Positions 52,533 to 60,695 of a stretch of DNA of 64,000 bases are shown in pieces. The notes beneath the pieces are model-generated. The model was not told the DNA's origin and searched no databases. It was given only the letters and a program-made list of their open reading frames with translations. The position numbers and the translations under genes were made by a program. Position 1 is the stretch's first letter. Each line of letters opens with the position of its first letter. The stretch covers positions 1 through 64,000 of the forward strand of contig DGTD01000018.1 in NCBI GenBank assembly GCA_002396385.1, read 5' to 3'. The DNA is from Bacteroidales bacterium UBA4345 (GTDB lineage: Bacteria > Bacteroidota > Bacteroidia > Bacteroidales > Paludibacteraceae).

Positions 52533-53276
52533 TCATTTTTTGTTTGTCACAGGTCTGACTAGCCGCCCGTAGCATCTCGGGACAGGCATCACCCCAATAT
52601 CTTCCATTTTAGCTCCCTTCTTGAAAACGAACTGTAAAGCCGTTCCATTTTCACCAGAGCCGAGCGAGGCAGTCCAATACCAGCCTTGGAAATAGGTTTT
52701 AGGGTCATCTTTCGACTCTTCGTACTCGGAAGCAGGGAAAAAGATGGTGTTACCATTGATCTTACTGATTCCCCAGAGTCCACAAACCCCGGTACTGTCG
52801 AAATCGTCGACCCATTCCCACGAGCAGCACATGCGCAACGCATTAAAATCGTCTTCAGTAGGAGTTCGCCAGTTGTCGCTCCAATTAGCGACTGCGGCAT
52901 CGTCTTCGGCCGTCAATTCAGAAACAGCATCAACCAGTCCATAATCCGCCGCCATACAGTACTTTTTAATAGAGGTGCAGCTATCGCCGCTATATTTATA
53001 GGTGTGCCAATCGAACTCCACATTCGAGACCAATTCGCCCCAAGCGACCACTTCTCCCTCCTCGGCCGGCGTTTTAGCCCCCACATTGGCAGTAGCCCAC
53101 AACACAGGAAGCCCCACATCGACAAAGTTGTGTCCATCGACAGAGCCGGAAACGGAGACAGAAGTCCTTGCCGTTGAATCGGGTTCGGCGGCATTGGCAC
53201 ACGACGAGAGGATGAGAACCGCAAGAACGGCGCCCTTCAAACGAAGCAGATTATGACCTACATTATCCAAATGCAT
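52533..53276 (-). CDS. FISUMP-domain lipoprotein between the two tRNA-Pro genes
   Basis: About 247 residues with a lipoprotein signal (VLAVLILSSC). Residues ~50-240 fit the Fibrobacter succinogenes major paralogous (FISUMP) domain. Seen are HNFVDVGLPVLWATANVG followed by AKTPAEEG and VVAWGEL, WRTPTEDDFNALRMCCSWEW, and YWTASLGSGENGTALQF ending YGRLVRPV. The function of this surface domain is unknown. A TTG 15 bases earlier (53291), preceded by AGGAGG, is an alternative start. It follows a 72-codon gene by 24 bases (or 9 for the TTG start), so the two form a small unit framed by tRNA genes. Confidence 0.75.
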   Translation of the reverse strand: MHLDNVGHNLLRLKGAVLAVLILSSCANAAEPDSTARTSVSVSGSVDGHNFVDVGLPVLWATANVGAKTPAEEGEVVAWGELVSNVEFDWHTYKYSGDSCTSIKKYCMAADYGLVDAVSELTAEDDAAVANWSDNWRTPTEDDFNALRMCCSWEWVDDFDSTGVCGLWGISKINGNTIFFPASEYEESKDDPKTYFQGWYWTASLGSGENGTALQFVFKKGAKMEDIGVMPVPRCYGRLVRPVTNKK

Positions 53277-53300
53277 CGAATATTCCTTCAATAAATCCTC

Positions 53301-53519
53301 CTATCTCTGACAGTGCATCACCTTCATCACCTGCAGAAGCCACAGCACCACCAGCAGCATCGGCAACATCGGCAACAGAACAGGCGTCAGCTTGCAAGGA
53401 AGCATAGCGAGGCTGTCATTTGTCCCCGCATCGTCTATATTCCGTTCCTGGTCCCTTAGGAACACGTTCACCTGCTTTTTCTTACCAGGGTTCGGTTCCT
53501 TATCGTCATCAACGTCCAT
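53301..53519 (-). CDS. Small tail-anchored-like membrane protein (72 aa)
   Basis: From the ATG ending at 53519 the frame gives a charged N-terminal half (MDVDDDKEPNPGKKKQVNVF) and one hydrophobic segment near the C terminus (PVLLPMLPMLLVVLWLL). The same frame is open upstream through the tRNA-Pro gene, but that part is not coding. A TATCTTTG -7-like element on the minus strand (plus CAAAGATA 53524-53531) ends only 4 bases before the ATG, which would make the message nearly leaderless. Function unknown. Confidence 0.4.
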   Translation of the reverse strand: MDVDDDKEPNPGKKKQVNVFLRDQERNIDDAGTNDSLAMLPCKLTPVLLPMLPMLLVVLWLLQVMKVMHCQR

Positions 53520-53536
53520 ATACAAAGATAATGATA

Positions 53537-53570
53537 ACAAAAAGCGACTTGAAGAAATATCAAGTCGCTT
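53537..53570 (-). terminator. Terminator of the right tRNA-Pro gene
   Basis: AAGCGACTTGA (53542-53552) pairs perfectly with TCAAGTCGCTT (53560-53570) around a 7-base loop. The A run at 53539-53543 gives T on the minus strand. Confidence 0.85.
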
Positions 53571-53574
53571 ATAG

Positions 53575-53648
53575 TCGAGATGAAGGGATTCGAACCCCCG
53601 ACCCTCTGGTCCCAAACCAGATGCGCTAGCCAACTGCGCTACATCTCG
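53575..53648 (-). tRNA. tRNA-Pro (UGG), right copy
   Basis: A 74-base cloverleaf identical to the copy at 52370-52443, including the anticodon loop TTTGGGA (TGG) and the A discriminator. The two copies are in the same orientation, ~1.2 kb apart, with different terminators and different 5' flanks. Confidence 0.95.
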
Positions 53649-53721
53649 GTAACCCTTTCGGAATTGCGGTGCAAAATAAGCGATAAAAATCCATACTACC
53701 AAATTTTCAAGGCTCGAATTT

Positions 53722-53931
53722 TACTAAAAATGCAGGGAATTTTCACAAATTCCCTGCATCCCCAGTGTTATTTGTTTCCTGTCGTAGAAAATAGATAACA
53801 CATTGAACATTGAATATAAATGCATTAATCATTTGACTAATGCAACCACCAAAAGAATAATTATCAAAAATCACTGATTCCGCAAATATTGCGGACGAGA
53901 GCAAACCGACCATCAACAAACGACGGAATGC
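53722..53931 (-). ncRNA. Candidate structured small RNA (~210 nt) with its own promoter and terminator
   Basis: A full promoter (53937-53968) and a strong terminator (53730-53759) define a minus-strand transcript of ~210 bases. Two more hairpins lie inside: TCCGCAA/TTGCGGA (53879-53895, 3-base loop) and TGCATTA/TAATGCA (53821-53844). A 56-codon frame from the ATG at 53913 ends in the terminator loop. It has no ribosome-binding-like sequence and no family resemblance. A short peptide cannot be excluded. I cannot match it to a known RNA family. Confidence 0.4.
53730..53759 (-). terminator. Terminator of the candidate small RNA
   Basis: ATGCAGGGAATTT (53730-53742) pairs perfectly with AAATTCCCTGCAT (53747-53759) around TCAC. 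T-rich sequence follows on the minus strand (plus TTTTACTAAAA to the left). Confidence 0.75.
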
Positions 53932-53936
53932 AAATA

Positions 53937-53968
53937 CAAAAATAAACGTTTTTTTGTTGGAAAGCAAA
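53937..53968 (-). promoter_or_regulatory. Promoter of the candidate small RNA
   Basis: Minus-strand -33 TTTG (53968-53965) and -7 TATTTTTG (53944-53937) are 20 bases apart, a full match to the Bacteroidota promoter. No annotated gene lies downstream of it on that strand before the terminator. Confidence 0.6.
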
Positions 53969-54071
53969 GTAAATACCAGCCATACCTTATTTTAAGTTAA
54001 ATAAAACAAATTTGACGCATATTTATACCAACACTTATCGTTATATGTATAAAAATCACAAACATTTGAAT

Positions 54072-54080
54072 TAAATTTGC
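54072..54080 (+). promoter_or_regulatory. -7 promoter element of the thioredoxin-like gene
   Basis: TAAATTTGC matches TAnnTTTG, 35 bases before the ATG at 54116. Confidence 0.55.
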
Positions 54081-54115
54081 GATATTCAACATAATCCAGT
54101 CCGAGATTACACACC

Positions 54116-55510
54116 ATGAAGAAAACAAGTTACTGCATTATAGCGTTAGCAGCCTTCGGCATGCATGTTGCGGCCAAAACGACAGTCATTTCCGGGAACG
54201 CTCCCTCGTTCGCAGGAAAGACCATCGCCGTACGCACATATAGCGAGCAGGTGCTGCACGAGGAAGAAGAGCTCGGACAGGCAACCGTAGCGGCCGACGG
54301 GTCTTTCAAATTTGAGATAGAGACCGACCACACCCTCCAAGTCTTCATTCCCACCGATGTAACGAAAGCATTCCTGTATGTTGAGCCGGGCGAGAGTTAT
54401 ACCATATCTTTACCCGAATACAGGGAACGCACTATCTTTGAGAAACTGGATCCCTATTTCGCGCCAAAAGACTATCTGGCAACCATAGAGGGGATGCGCC
54501 GTGGCGACTTCAACTACCAGATGATGGAGTTTGAAGACGCATTCGACTTCTACACCATGAAGCACATCACCTATGGCTCGAATGTCGACTCGCTCAGGAA
54601 GTCGGTCAGGGAATTGAGGAACATCTTCACCGACCTGAAGAAACCCTTCCAAGAGAAATTCAAGAGCTACCGCTACATCTTGCTGTTGAACATGTGCGTT
54701 GGCGAGAACCAACCTATGCAAGACACCATCATCCTACAACTAAACGCCATTGGCGCCGATTACAGCAACCCCGCTTTTTGGGACGCCTTCAACAACGTCT
54801 TTAACGAATTCATAGTCGGGCAGATAGGTTCTGAAGAGTATGAGTTGTTCAAGCGTGTGGTGGTAGACAACAATGCGAAAATGATGATGGAAATCTTAAG
54901 GCACCGCTACAAGATTACCAATCCGCTGTTGCGCGAGTTGGCCGCCATCAAACTGGTAGCCGACCTGACATCGTTCCAAGAGTTCAGCCGCAGCCAGGTG
55001 ATAACCATGCTGCAGACGCTGGGAACCGTGATAAAGGACAAGGACAACAGAGAACTGCTACAAGGCCTCATCAACAAGACCAGCGTCAACTACATCGGCA
55101 CGCCGGCACCCGATTTCGAGGCAACCGATGCGAACGGGAAAACCTTCAAACTGTCGGACCTCAAAGGCAAGTTTGTCTATCTTAATTTCTGCAACTCGAA
55201 CCTCGAGAAGACAGGCCGCGACCTGCAGGTTTTACGCCGTTTCCACGACAGCTACGACGGAGCCCTTGAAATAGTCAATATCTTCCTGTATGACAACAAG
55301 GAAACCGCAAAGCGAATGGCAAAGCCATTCCAAGGAAAAATGCGATTCGCAACGGTGGCGAACCCCGATGCCCTCCGGCACGTTTACGACGTGAAAGGAA
55401 TCCCCACGTACCTGCTTCTCGACAAAGAGGGAAAGTTCTTGATGACGAAGGGTACAGAACCCAACGACGAGTTACGTCTTTTCCTTCAGAACACCCTTCA
55501 ACTTAAATAA
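54116..55510 (+). CDS. Secreted TlpA/thioredoxin-like protein without CxxC
   Basis: A 464-residue protein with a signal peptide (cleavage near GMHVAA). Residues ~22-115 resemble the DUF4369-type beta domain that precedes thioredoxin folds in Bacteroidota. A long helical middle follows. Residues ~325-464 form a TlpA/AhpC-like thioredoxin fold (IGTPAPDFEATDANGKTFKL, then VKGIPTYLLLDKEGKFL with the cis-Pro). The position of the redox CxxC reads FCNSN (C359, N362), so only one cysteine remains and disulfide exchange is unlikely. It may be a binding or chaperone-like variant. It is monocistronic. Confidence 0.8.
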   Translation: MKKTSYCIIALAAFGMHVAAKTTVISGNAPSFAGKTIAVRTYSEQVLHEEEELGQATVAADGSFKFEIETDHTLQVFIPTDVTKAFLYVEPGESYTISLPEYRERTIFEKLDPYFAPKDYLATIEGMRRGDFNYQMMEFEDAFDFYTMKHITYGSNVDSLRKSVRELRNIFTDLKKPFQEKFKSYRYILLLNMCVGENQPMQDTIILQLNAIGADYSNPAFWDAFNNVFNEFIVGQIGSEEYELFKRVVVDNNAKMMMEILRHRYKITNPLLRELAAIKLVADLTSFQEFSRSQVITMLQTLGTVIKDKDNRELLQGLINKTSVNYIGTPAPDFEATDANGKTFKLSDLKGKFVYLNFCNSNLEKTGRDLQVLRRFHDSYDGALEIVNIFLYDNKETAKRMAKPFQGKMRFATVANPDALRHVYDVKGIPTYLLLDKEGKFLMTKGTEPNDELRLFLQNTLQLK

Positions 55511-55565
55511 TGCTAAAATAGGAAAATAAATAGTGACAAATCGGCCAATAATTAGCGCTTTTTTC

Positions 55566-55574
55566 TATTTTTGC
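55566..55574 (+). promoter_or_regulatory. -7 promoter element of the IMP cyclohydrolase-mreB unit
   Basis: TATTTTTGC matches TAnnTTTG, 56 bases before the ATG at 55631. Confidence 0.6.
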
Positions 55575-55630
55575 AAATAAAAGGTAAGAAACGACAATCT
55601 CATACATAAAATTCGAAAAAAGTAATCATT

Positions 55631-56227
55631 ATGTCTGATACGAAAAAAATAAAAACAGCATTAGTGTCTGTTTTCCACAAAGACAACCTCGACGAAATCA
55701 TCAAGAAGCTCCACGCAGAAGGAGTTCAGCTGATTTCAACAGGAGGCACCCAGAGTTTCATTGAATCGCTTGGCGTACCCTGCAAGTCAGTAGAATCGTT
55801 CACCACCTACCCATCGATATTGGGAGGCCGCGTGAAGACCCTCCATCCAAAAATTTTCGGAGGTATTTTGGGCCGCCGCGAACTTGAGAGCGACCAGAAG
55901 CAGATGGCACAATACGAGATTCCAGAAATCGACCTCGTCATTGTAGACCTCTATCCGTTCGAGGAGACCGTAGCCAGCGGTGCGAGCGAGGCCGACATCA
56001 TCGAGAAAATTGACATAGGCGGTATTTCGCTTATCCGTGCAGCCGCAAAGAACTTCAACGATGTTGTCATCGTAGCAAGCAAGAACCAGTACAAGCCATT
56101 GCTCGACATCCTCAACAAGCAGGGTGCATCGACCAGCAAGGCAGAACGCAAATGGTTCGCAGAACAGGCATTCGGAGTGTCTTCAAACTACGACACCCAT
56201 ATTCACGCATACTTCGCAGGCAAATAA
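55631..56227 (+). CDS. Stand-alone IMP cyclohydrolase (PurH N-terminal activity)
   Basis: A 198-residue protein equal to the N-terminal MGS-like domain of bifunctional PurH. It closes the ring of FAICAR to give IMP, the last purine step. Seen are ALVSVFHKDNLDEII, LISTGGTQSFIESLGV, GGRVKTLHPKIFGGILGRR and IDIGGISLIRAAAKN. It ends at a normal stop after about 198 codons, where the AICAR transformylase domain would begin in fused PurH; that activity is encoded at 9467-10642. The position directly before mreB (27 bases) is the place where I recall full-length purH in related genomes, so the C-terminal half was probably lost here. Confidence 0.9.
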   Translation: MSDTKKIKTALVSVFHKDNLDEIIKKLHAEGVQLISTGGTQSFIESLGVPCKSVESFTTYPSILGGRVKTLHPKIFGGILGRRELESDQKQMAQYEIPEIDLVIVDLYPFEETVASGASEADIIEKIDIGGISLIRAAAKNFNDVVIVASKNQYKPLLDILNKQGASTSKAERKWFAEQAFGVSSNYDTHIHAYFAGK

Positions 56228-56254
56228 CAACCTAGCACAAAACCATCCAACACA

Positions 56255-57274
56255 ATGGGTTTATTTTCGTTCACACAGGAAATTGCGATGGACCTTGGCA
56301 CCGCCAATACGGTCATCATCCACAACGACAAGATTGTGGTTGACGAACCGTCTATTGTCGCCATTGACCGTAGCAGTAAAAATATGATAGCATTGGGGGC
56401 AAAAGCCCAGCAAATGCATGGTAAGACGCACGAGAACATCAGGACCGTACGTCCATTGCGCGATGGCGTTATATCGGACTACGACGCAGCAGAGAAAATG
56501 ATGCGCGGTCTGATAAAGATGGCCGTTTCAAAGAACCTCTTGTTCGACCCCGCCCTCAAAATGGTCGTGGGTATACCTTCTGGAAGTACAGAAGTGGAAA
56601 TGCGCGCCGTACGCGACTCTTCCGAGAAATCGGGCGGACGCGAAGTGTATATGATTTATGAGCCAATGGCCGCTGCAATCGGTATAGGTATCGATGTCGA
56701 GATGCCAGAAGGCAACATGATTGTAGATATAGGTGGCGGTACCACTGAAATTGCCGTTATCGCCTTGGGCGGTATCGTCTCTAACAACTCCATCCGAATA
56801 GCAGGCGACGACTTGACAGCCGACGTCATCGAATACATGAACCGCCAGCACAACATCAAGGTGGGCGAACGCACTGCCGAGCTTATCAAAATCAACGTAG
56901 GCTCCGCACTCACAACCCTTGAAGACCCACCAGAAGACTACATTGTGCATGGTCCGAACCGTATGACCGCCCTCCCTATGGAGGTACCGGTATCGTATCA
57001 GGAGATTGCTCACTGTATCGAGAAATCGATATCGAAAATTGAAGCAGCCGTACTGAGCGCATTGGAACAGACCCCGCCTGAACTATATGCCGACATTGTC
57101 CGCAAGGGTATATGGCTGGCAGGTGGTGGAGCATTGCTCCGCGGTTTAGACAAACGTCTCACCAACAAGATTGGTATCCAATTCCACATTGCCGACGACC
57201 CATTGCACGCAGTGGTCCGGGGCACAGGCGTAGCCCTCAAGAACACCGACAAGTTCTCGTTCTTGATTCGTTAA
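56255..57274 (+). CDS. mreB: Rod-shape determining actin homologue MreB
   Basis: A 339-residue actin-fold protein. The phosphate 1 motif is IAMDLGTANTVI near residue 10, phosphate 2 is NMIVDIGGGTTEIAVIALGG, and the adenosine motif is GIWLAGGGALLRGLD. MreB filaments under the inner membrane guide lateral wall synthesis. It lies 27 bases after the IMP cyclohydrolase gene and 115 bases before mreC, with a hairpin terminator or attenuator between. Confidence 0.97.
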   Translation: MGLFSFTQEIAMDLGTANTVIIHNDKIVVDEPSIVAIDRSSKNMIALGAKAQQMHGKTHENIRTVRPLRDGVISDYDAAEKMMRGLIKMAVSKNLLFDPALKMVVGIPSGSTEVEMRAVRDSSEKSGGREVYMIYEPMAAAIGIGIDVEMPEGNMIVDIGGGTTEIAVIALGGIVSNNSIRIAGDDLTADVIEYMNRQHNIKVGERTAELIKINVGSALTTLEDPPEDYIVHGPNRMTALPMEVPVSYQEIAHCIEKSISKIEAAVLSALEQTPPELYADIVRKGIWLAGGGALLRGLDKRLTNKIGIQFHIADDPLHAVVRGTGVALKNTDKFSFLIR

Positions 57275-57332
57275 AAAGGCCGAAGTGGAACCCACTCACA
57301 GCAAACGTTACTCTTTAACGAATAACAAACAT

Positions 57333-57366
57333 AAAACACGCTGCAGAAGGCAACGTGTTTTTTGTT
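57333..57366 (+). terminator. Terminator or attenuator between mreB and mreC
   Basis: AAAACACG (57333-57340) pairs with CGTGTTTT (57354-57361) around a 13-base loop, followed by T. The stem is short, so partial read-through into mreC is likely. Confidence 0.65.
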
Positions 57367-57389
57367 GTTAAATAGGCATTAGCAAAGCG

Positions 57390-58235
57390 ATGGAAACGCT
57401 CATCCGATTTTTTATCATATTTAAAACCTTCTTTGTCTTTGTGTTGTTGGAGCTGCTCAGCCTTATGCTGTACTTCAGTTTCAACAGTTTTCAGCACGGG
57501 CAATACCTGAATGCCAGCAACACAATAGCCGGCAGACTTTACGAAATGCGTAGTTCCATTACCGACTACATTGAATTGGGCAACACCAATTGGGAACTGG
57601 CACGCGAGAACGCCATGCTGAAGACTCAGCTTTACGCATCGAACAAGGCTTTGGAATACTTCCGCGAAGACTCGACCTACGCCAAGCGCAAGAAGGTTGC
57701 CGAAGATAACAATTACTCTTTCATGTCGGCACGTGTGGTAAACGCCACCTTCACCAAGGCGCACAACTATCTAACCCTCGACAAAGGGTCGGCAGAAGGC
57801 GTGCGTCCGGAAATGGGCGTCGTCTGCCAGGCAGGTGTAGTAGGCATTGTAAGTGCGGTGAGCGAACACTTTTCGTTAGTGATACCGGTGCTGAACGTTT
57901 CGAGCCGCATCAGCGTAAAGGTAAAAGACAAGAGCCAAACCGGCACTCTGGTGTGGAAAGGCGACGACTACCGCTATGCCAGTTTGGAAGATGTTCCAAG
58001 CTACATTCCGATAGCAAAAGGCGATACCATACTCACCAGCGGTTACTCTTCTATATTTCCCGAAGGTGTTTTCGTAGGGCGGATTGAGAAGAACGAACGC
58101 GGCAAAGACCAACTCTTAAACCTGAAGGTCGGCCTAGGTCCCGACTTCAGCAAACTGGTCTATGTAGACATCATTGACTTTAAGAACGCCGAAGAAATGA
58201 AAAAACTGGAAAGGGAGGGCACTGCCAATGAATAG
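57390..58235 (+). CDS. mreC: Rod-shape determining protein MreC
   Basis: A 281-residue periplasmic protein anchored by an N-terminal membrane helix (IFKTFFVFVLLELLSLMLYF). A coiled coil follows (~65-105, LGNTNWELARENAMLKTQLY), then the two-lobe beta domain (ALEYFRED, LTLDKGSAEGVRPEMGVV, GIVSAVSEHFSLVIPVLNV). It connects MreB with PBP2 and RodA. It overlaps mreD by 8 bases. Confidence 0.92.
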   Translation: METLIRFFIIFKTFFVFVLLELLSLMLYFSFNSFQHGQYLNASNTIAGRLYEMRSSITDYIELGNTNWELARENAMLKTQLYASNKALEYFREDSTYAKRKKVAEDNNYSFMSARVVNATFTKAHNYLTLDKGSAEGVRPEMGVVCQAGVVGIVSAVSEHFSLVIPVLNVSSRISVKVKDKSQTGTLVWKGDDYRYASLEDVPSYIPIAKGDTILTSGYSSIFPEGVFVGRIEKNERGKDQLLNLKVGLGPDFSKLVYVDIIDFKNAEEMKKLEREGTANE

Positions 58236-58743
58236 CTTCCTAAACATAAATCTGATTACGGAGTGGGTGCTCCTTATCGCAGTACAGGTGCTGGTGCTGA
58301 ACGGAATCGACTACCTTCAGTTGGGAACACCGTTCCTCTTTATTCTCTTCATCATCGACCTGCCGACCGATATGAACCGCATAACACTACTGCTGACCGC
58401 ATTCGCCACCGGATTGGTCGTCGACATTTTTTCGAGCACGCCCGGCATCCATTCTACCGCCTGCGTTTTAATAGCCTATCTGAAACGCTGGATCAGCAAG
58501 GCACTCGGGCCTTCGGACATTTCGTCGCTGACACCCTCGTTCCAGACATTCGGCCGCTCGCGCTATCTGCAATATGCGGCAGCCATGGTAACCATTCACC
58601 ACACCCTGTTCTATTTTTTAGAAAGCGGATCACTCAACCAGGCCGGACAAACAACAGTAAAGACGATTGAATCGGTACTGATTACCATGCTGTTGATTTT
58701 CAGCGTAGAATACTTCAAATACCGGCACAGTAAAAACGAATAA
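58228..58743 (+). CDS. mreD: Rod-shape determining protein MreD
   Basis: A 171-residue membrane protein with about five hydrophobic helices, starting inside the end of mreC (8-base overlap). FILFIIDLPTDMNRITLLLT and GLVVDIFSSTPGIHSTAC fit the Bacteroidota MreD family. It is part of the elongasome. Sequence conservation in MreD is low, so the call relies partly on position. Confidence 0.88.
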   Translation: MNSFLNINLITEWVLLIAVQVLVLNGIDYLQLGTPFLFILFIIDLPTDMNRITLLLTAFATGLVVDIFSSTPGIHSTACVLIAYLKRWISKALGPSDISSLTPSFQTFGRSRYLQYAAAMVTIHHTLFYFLESGSLNQAGQTTVKTIESVLITMLLIFSVEYFKYRHSKNE

Positions 58744-58790
58744 CAAGTCGGGCACCCCACTTTTCTCCGACAAGAAAACAAGTACAAAAC

Positions 58791-60674
58791 ATGGTAAACG
58801 ACCCATATCAAAACAGGAAATACGTCATTGGCGGCTTCATGTTATTAGTGGTGGCCATTTATGTGGCGCGCATGTTTGTACTGCAGATTATGGACACCAG
58901 CTACCGCGACCAAGCCGACAACAACGCCTTTTACAAAGAAATAACCTATCCGCCACGCGGCGTCATTAAAGACCGGAACGGGAAAGCCATCGCCTTCAAC
59001 AAAGACGCCTACGACATTCTGATAACTGTCCGCGACGCCAAAGGCATCGACACAGCCAGTTTCTGCAACGCGCTCGACATTGACCGGGCCACCTTCGAAG
59101 AGCGGATGAAAAAAATAAGGCTCATACCCGGTTACTCGCCCTATACGCCACAAACCTTCATGAGCCAACTCTCGGACGAAGAATTCGCTCCGTTCCAAGA
59201 AAAGTTGTTCCGTTTCAAAGGAATCAGCGTTCGAAAGCGCACACTCCGCAACTACAGCTACCCGTGCGGAGCCCTCTTGTTGGGCGACCTCGGCGAAATA
59301 TCGGCCGAACAGCTCAAACGCAAACAGAAAGATAACGACACCTACTACCAACCGGGCGACTTTATCGGCCTAAGCGGATTGGAACGCACCTACGAGACCT
59401 ACCTACGCGGGCAGAAAGGCGTGAAGATATGGCTTCGCGACGCACACGGCCGGAAGAAAGGCCGATTTGAAGACGGTGCAAAAGACGTACCCTTTATTGC
59501 GGGAAGCGACATTACCACCACCATCGACATTGACCTGCAAGCCTATGGCGAGCAACTGATGGCCAACAAAGTGGGAAGTATTGTCGCCATAGAGCCCAAG
59601 ACCGGTGAAATCCTCGCCATGGTTTCAGCACCAACCTACGACCCTTCGCTACTGGTAGGCCGCAAACGAAGCAAAGAATTCCTAAAACTGGTAAAAAACC
59701 CTTACAAACCGTTGTTCGACCGAACCGTACAGGCGACCTACCCTCCGGGTTCCACCTTCAAAACCGCCAACACACTGGTACTGATGCAAGAGGGGTTCGT
59801 AAACGCCAACAAATGCTACTCGTGCACACACGGTTTCCATGCCGGACGTCTGACCGTAGGCTGCCACCACAACGGCTCGCTCGACCTGATTAACGCCATC
59901 AAACTGTCGTGTAACGCCTACTTCTGCTACGGCTTTAAAGACATGATAGACCACCCCAAATACAAGGGAGCCGCCAACGGATTCGAAACATGGAAAAAGC
60001 ACCTAGTATCGATGGGATTCGGCTACCGCCTCGGCACTGACGCACCTAGCGAGAAACGCGGCTACATACCCAATGCGGGTGTCTACAACAAAATATACGG
60101 CGAGCGCCATTGGAAAGCGACCACCATCATTTCAGACGCCATCGGACAGGGTGAAATACTTACAACCCCCATCCAGCTAGCCAATCTGGCGGCAGTTATT
60201 GCCAACAAGGGTTACTACTATACTCCCCACCTCATCAAGAGCATAGCCGGAACTACCATCGACACCGCTTTCACTAACAAGCACGTCAGCACCATCAATC
60301 CGAAACATTTCGGTCCGGTCATCGACGGTATGGAGCAGGTGGTACAACACGGTACCGCCTATTGGATCAGGAACGACGCCCTGGGTATGTGCGGAAAAAC
60401 GGGAACCGCCGAAAACCCACACGGGAAAGACCACGCCCTGTTCATTTCGTTCGCCCCCAAAGACGACCCCAAAATAGCAATATGCGTAGTGGTGGAAAAC
60501 GCCGGTTTCGGTGCCACGTGGGCAGCTCCAATAGCGGCCCTGATGACCGAAAAATACCTGAACGGGCAAATTGAGACCCCTAAACGGCAGTACTGGGAGA
60601 CCTGGTTAAAGGAATCGAACTTGTTGCCAAGTTTGGCACCTGTTATTCCTTCGACAGCAAAAACACATAAATAA
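58791..60674 (+). CDS. mrdA: Penicillin-binding protein 2, elongation-specific transpeptidase
   Basis: A 627-residue class B penicillin-binding protein. An N-terminal membrane helix (YVIGGFMLLVVAIYVARMF) is followed by the pedestal domain with PPRGVIKDRNGKAIAFN. The transpeptidase has the nucleophile S321 in STFK (321-324), S373-C-N375 and K536-T-G538. It crosslinks peptidoglycan during side-wall growth together with RodA. It starts 47 bases after mreD and ends 21 bases before rodA. Confidence 0.95.
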   Translation: MVNDPYQNRKYVIGGFMLLVVAIYVARMFVLQIMDTSYRDQADNNAFYKEITYPPRGVIKDRNGKAIAFNKDAYDILITVRDAKGIDTASFCNALDIDRATFEERMKKIRLIPGYSPYTPQTFMSQLSDEEFAPFQEKLFRFKGISVRKRTLRNYSYPCGALLLGDLGEISAEQLKRKQKDNDTYYQPGDFIGLSGLERTYETYLRGQKGVKIWLRDAHGRKKGRFEDGAKDVPFIAGSDITTTIDIDLQAYGEQLMANKVGSIVAIEPKTGEILAMVSAPTYDPSLLVGRKRSKEFLKLVKNPYKPLFDRTVQATYPPGSTFKTANTLVLMQEGFVNANKCYSCTHGFHAGRLTVGCHHNGSLDLINAIKLSCNAYFCYGFKDMIDHPKYKGAANGFETWKKHLVSMGFGYRLGTDAPSEKRGYIPNAGVYNKIYGERHWKATTIISDAIGQGEILTTPIQLANLAAVIANKGYYYTPHLIKSIAGTTIDTAFTNKHVSTINPKHFGPVIDGMEQVVQHGTAYWIRNDALGMCGKTGTAENPHGKDHALFISFAPKDDPKIAICVVVENAGFGATWAAPIAALMTEKYLNGQIETPKRQYWETWLKESNLLPSLAPVIPSTAKTHK

Positions 60675-60695
60675 AAAACATCCAAAAGCATAAAA

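Noticed and set aside
53520-53702. Upstream extension of the 72-residue gene through the tRNA-Pro
   Set aside because: The frame is only open because the tRNA has no stop in it; the tRNA cloverleaf and its terminator are certain.
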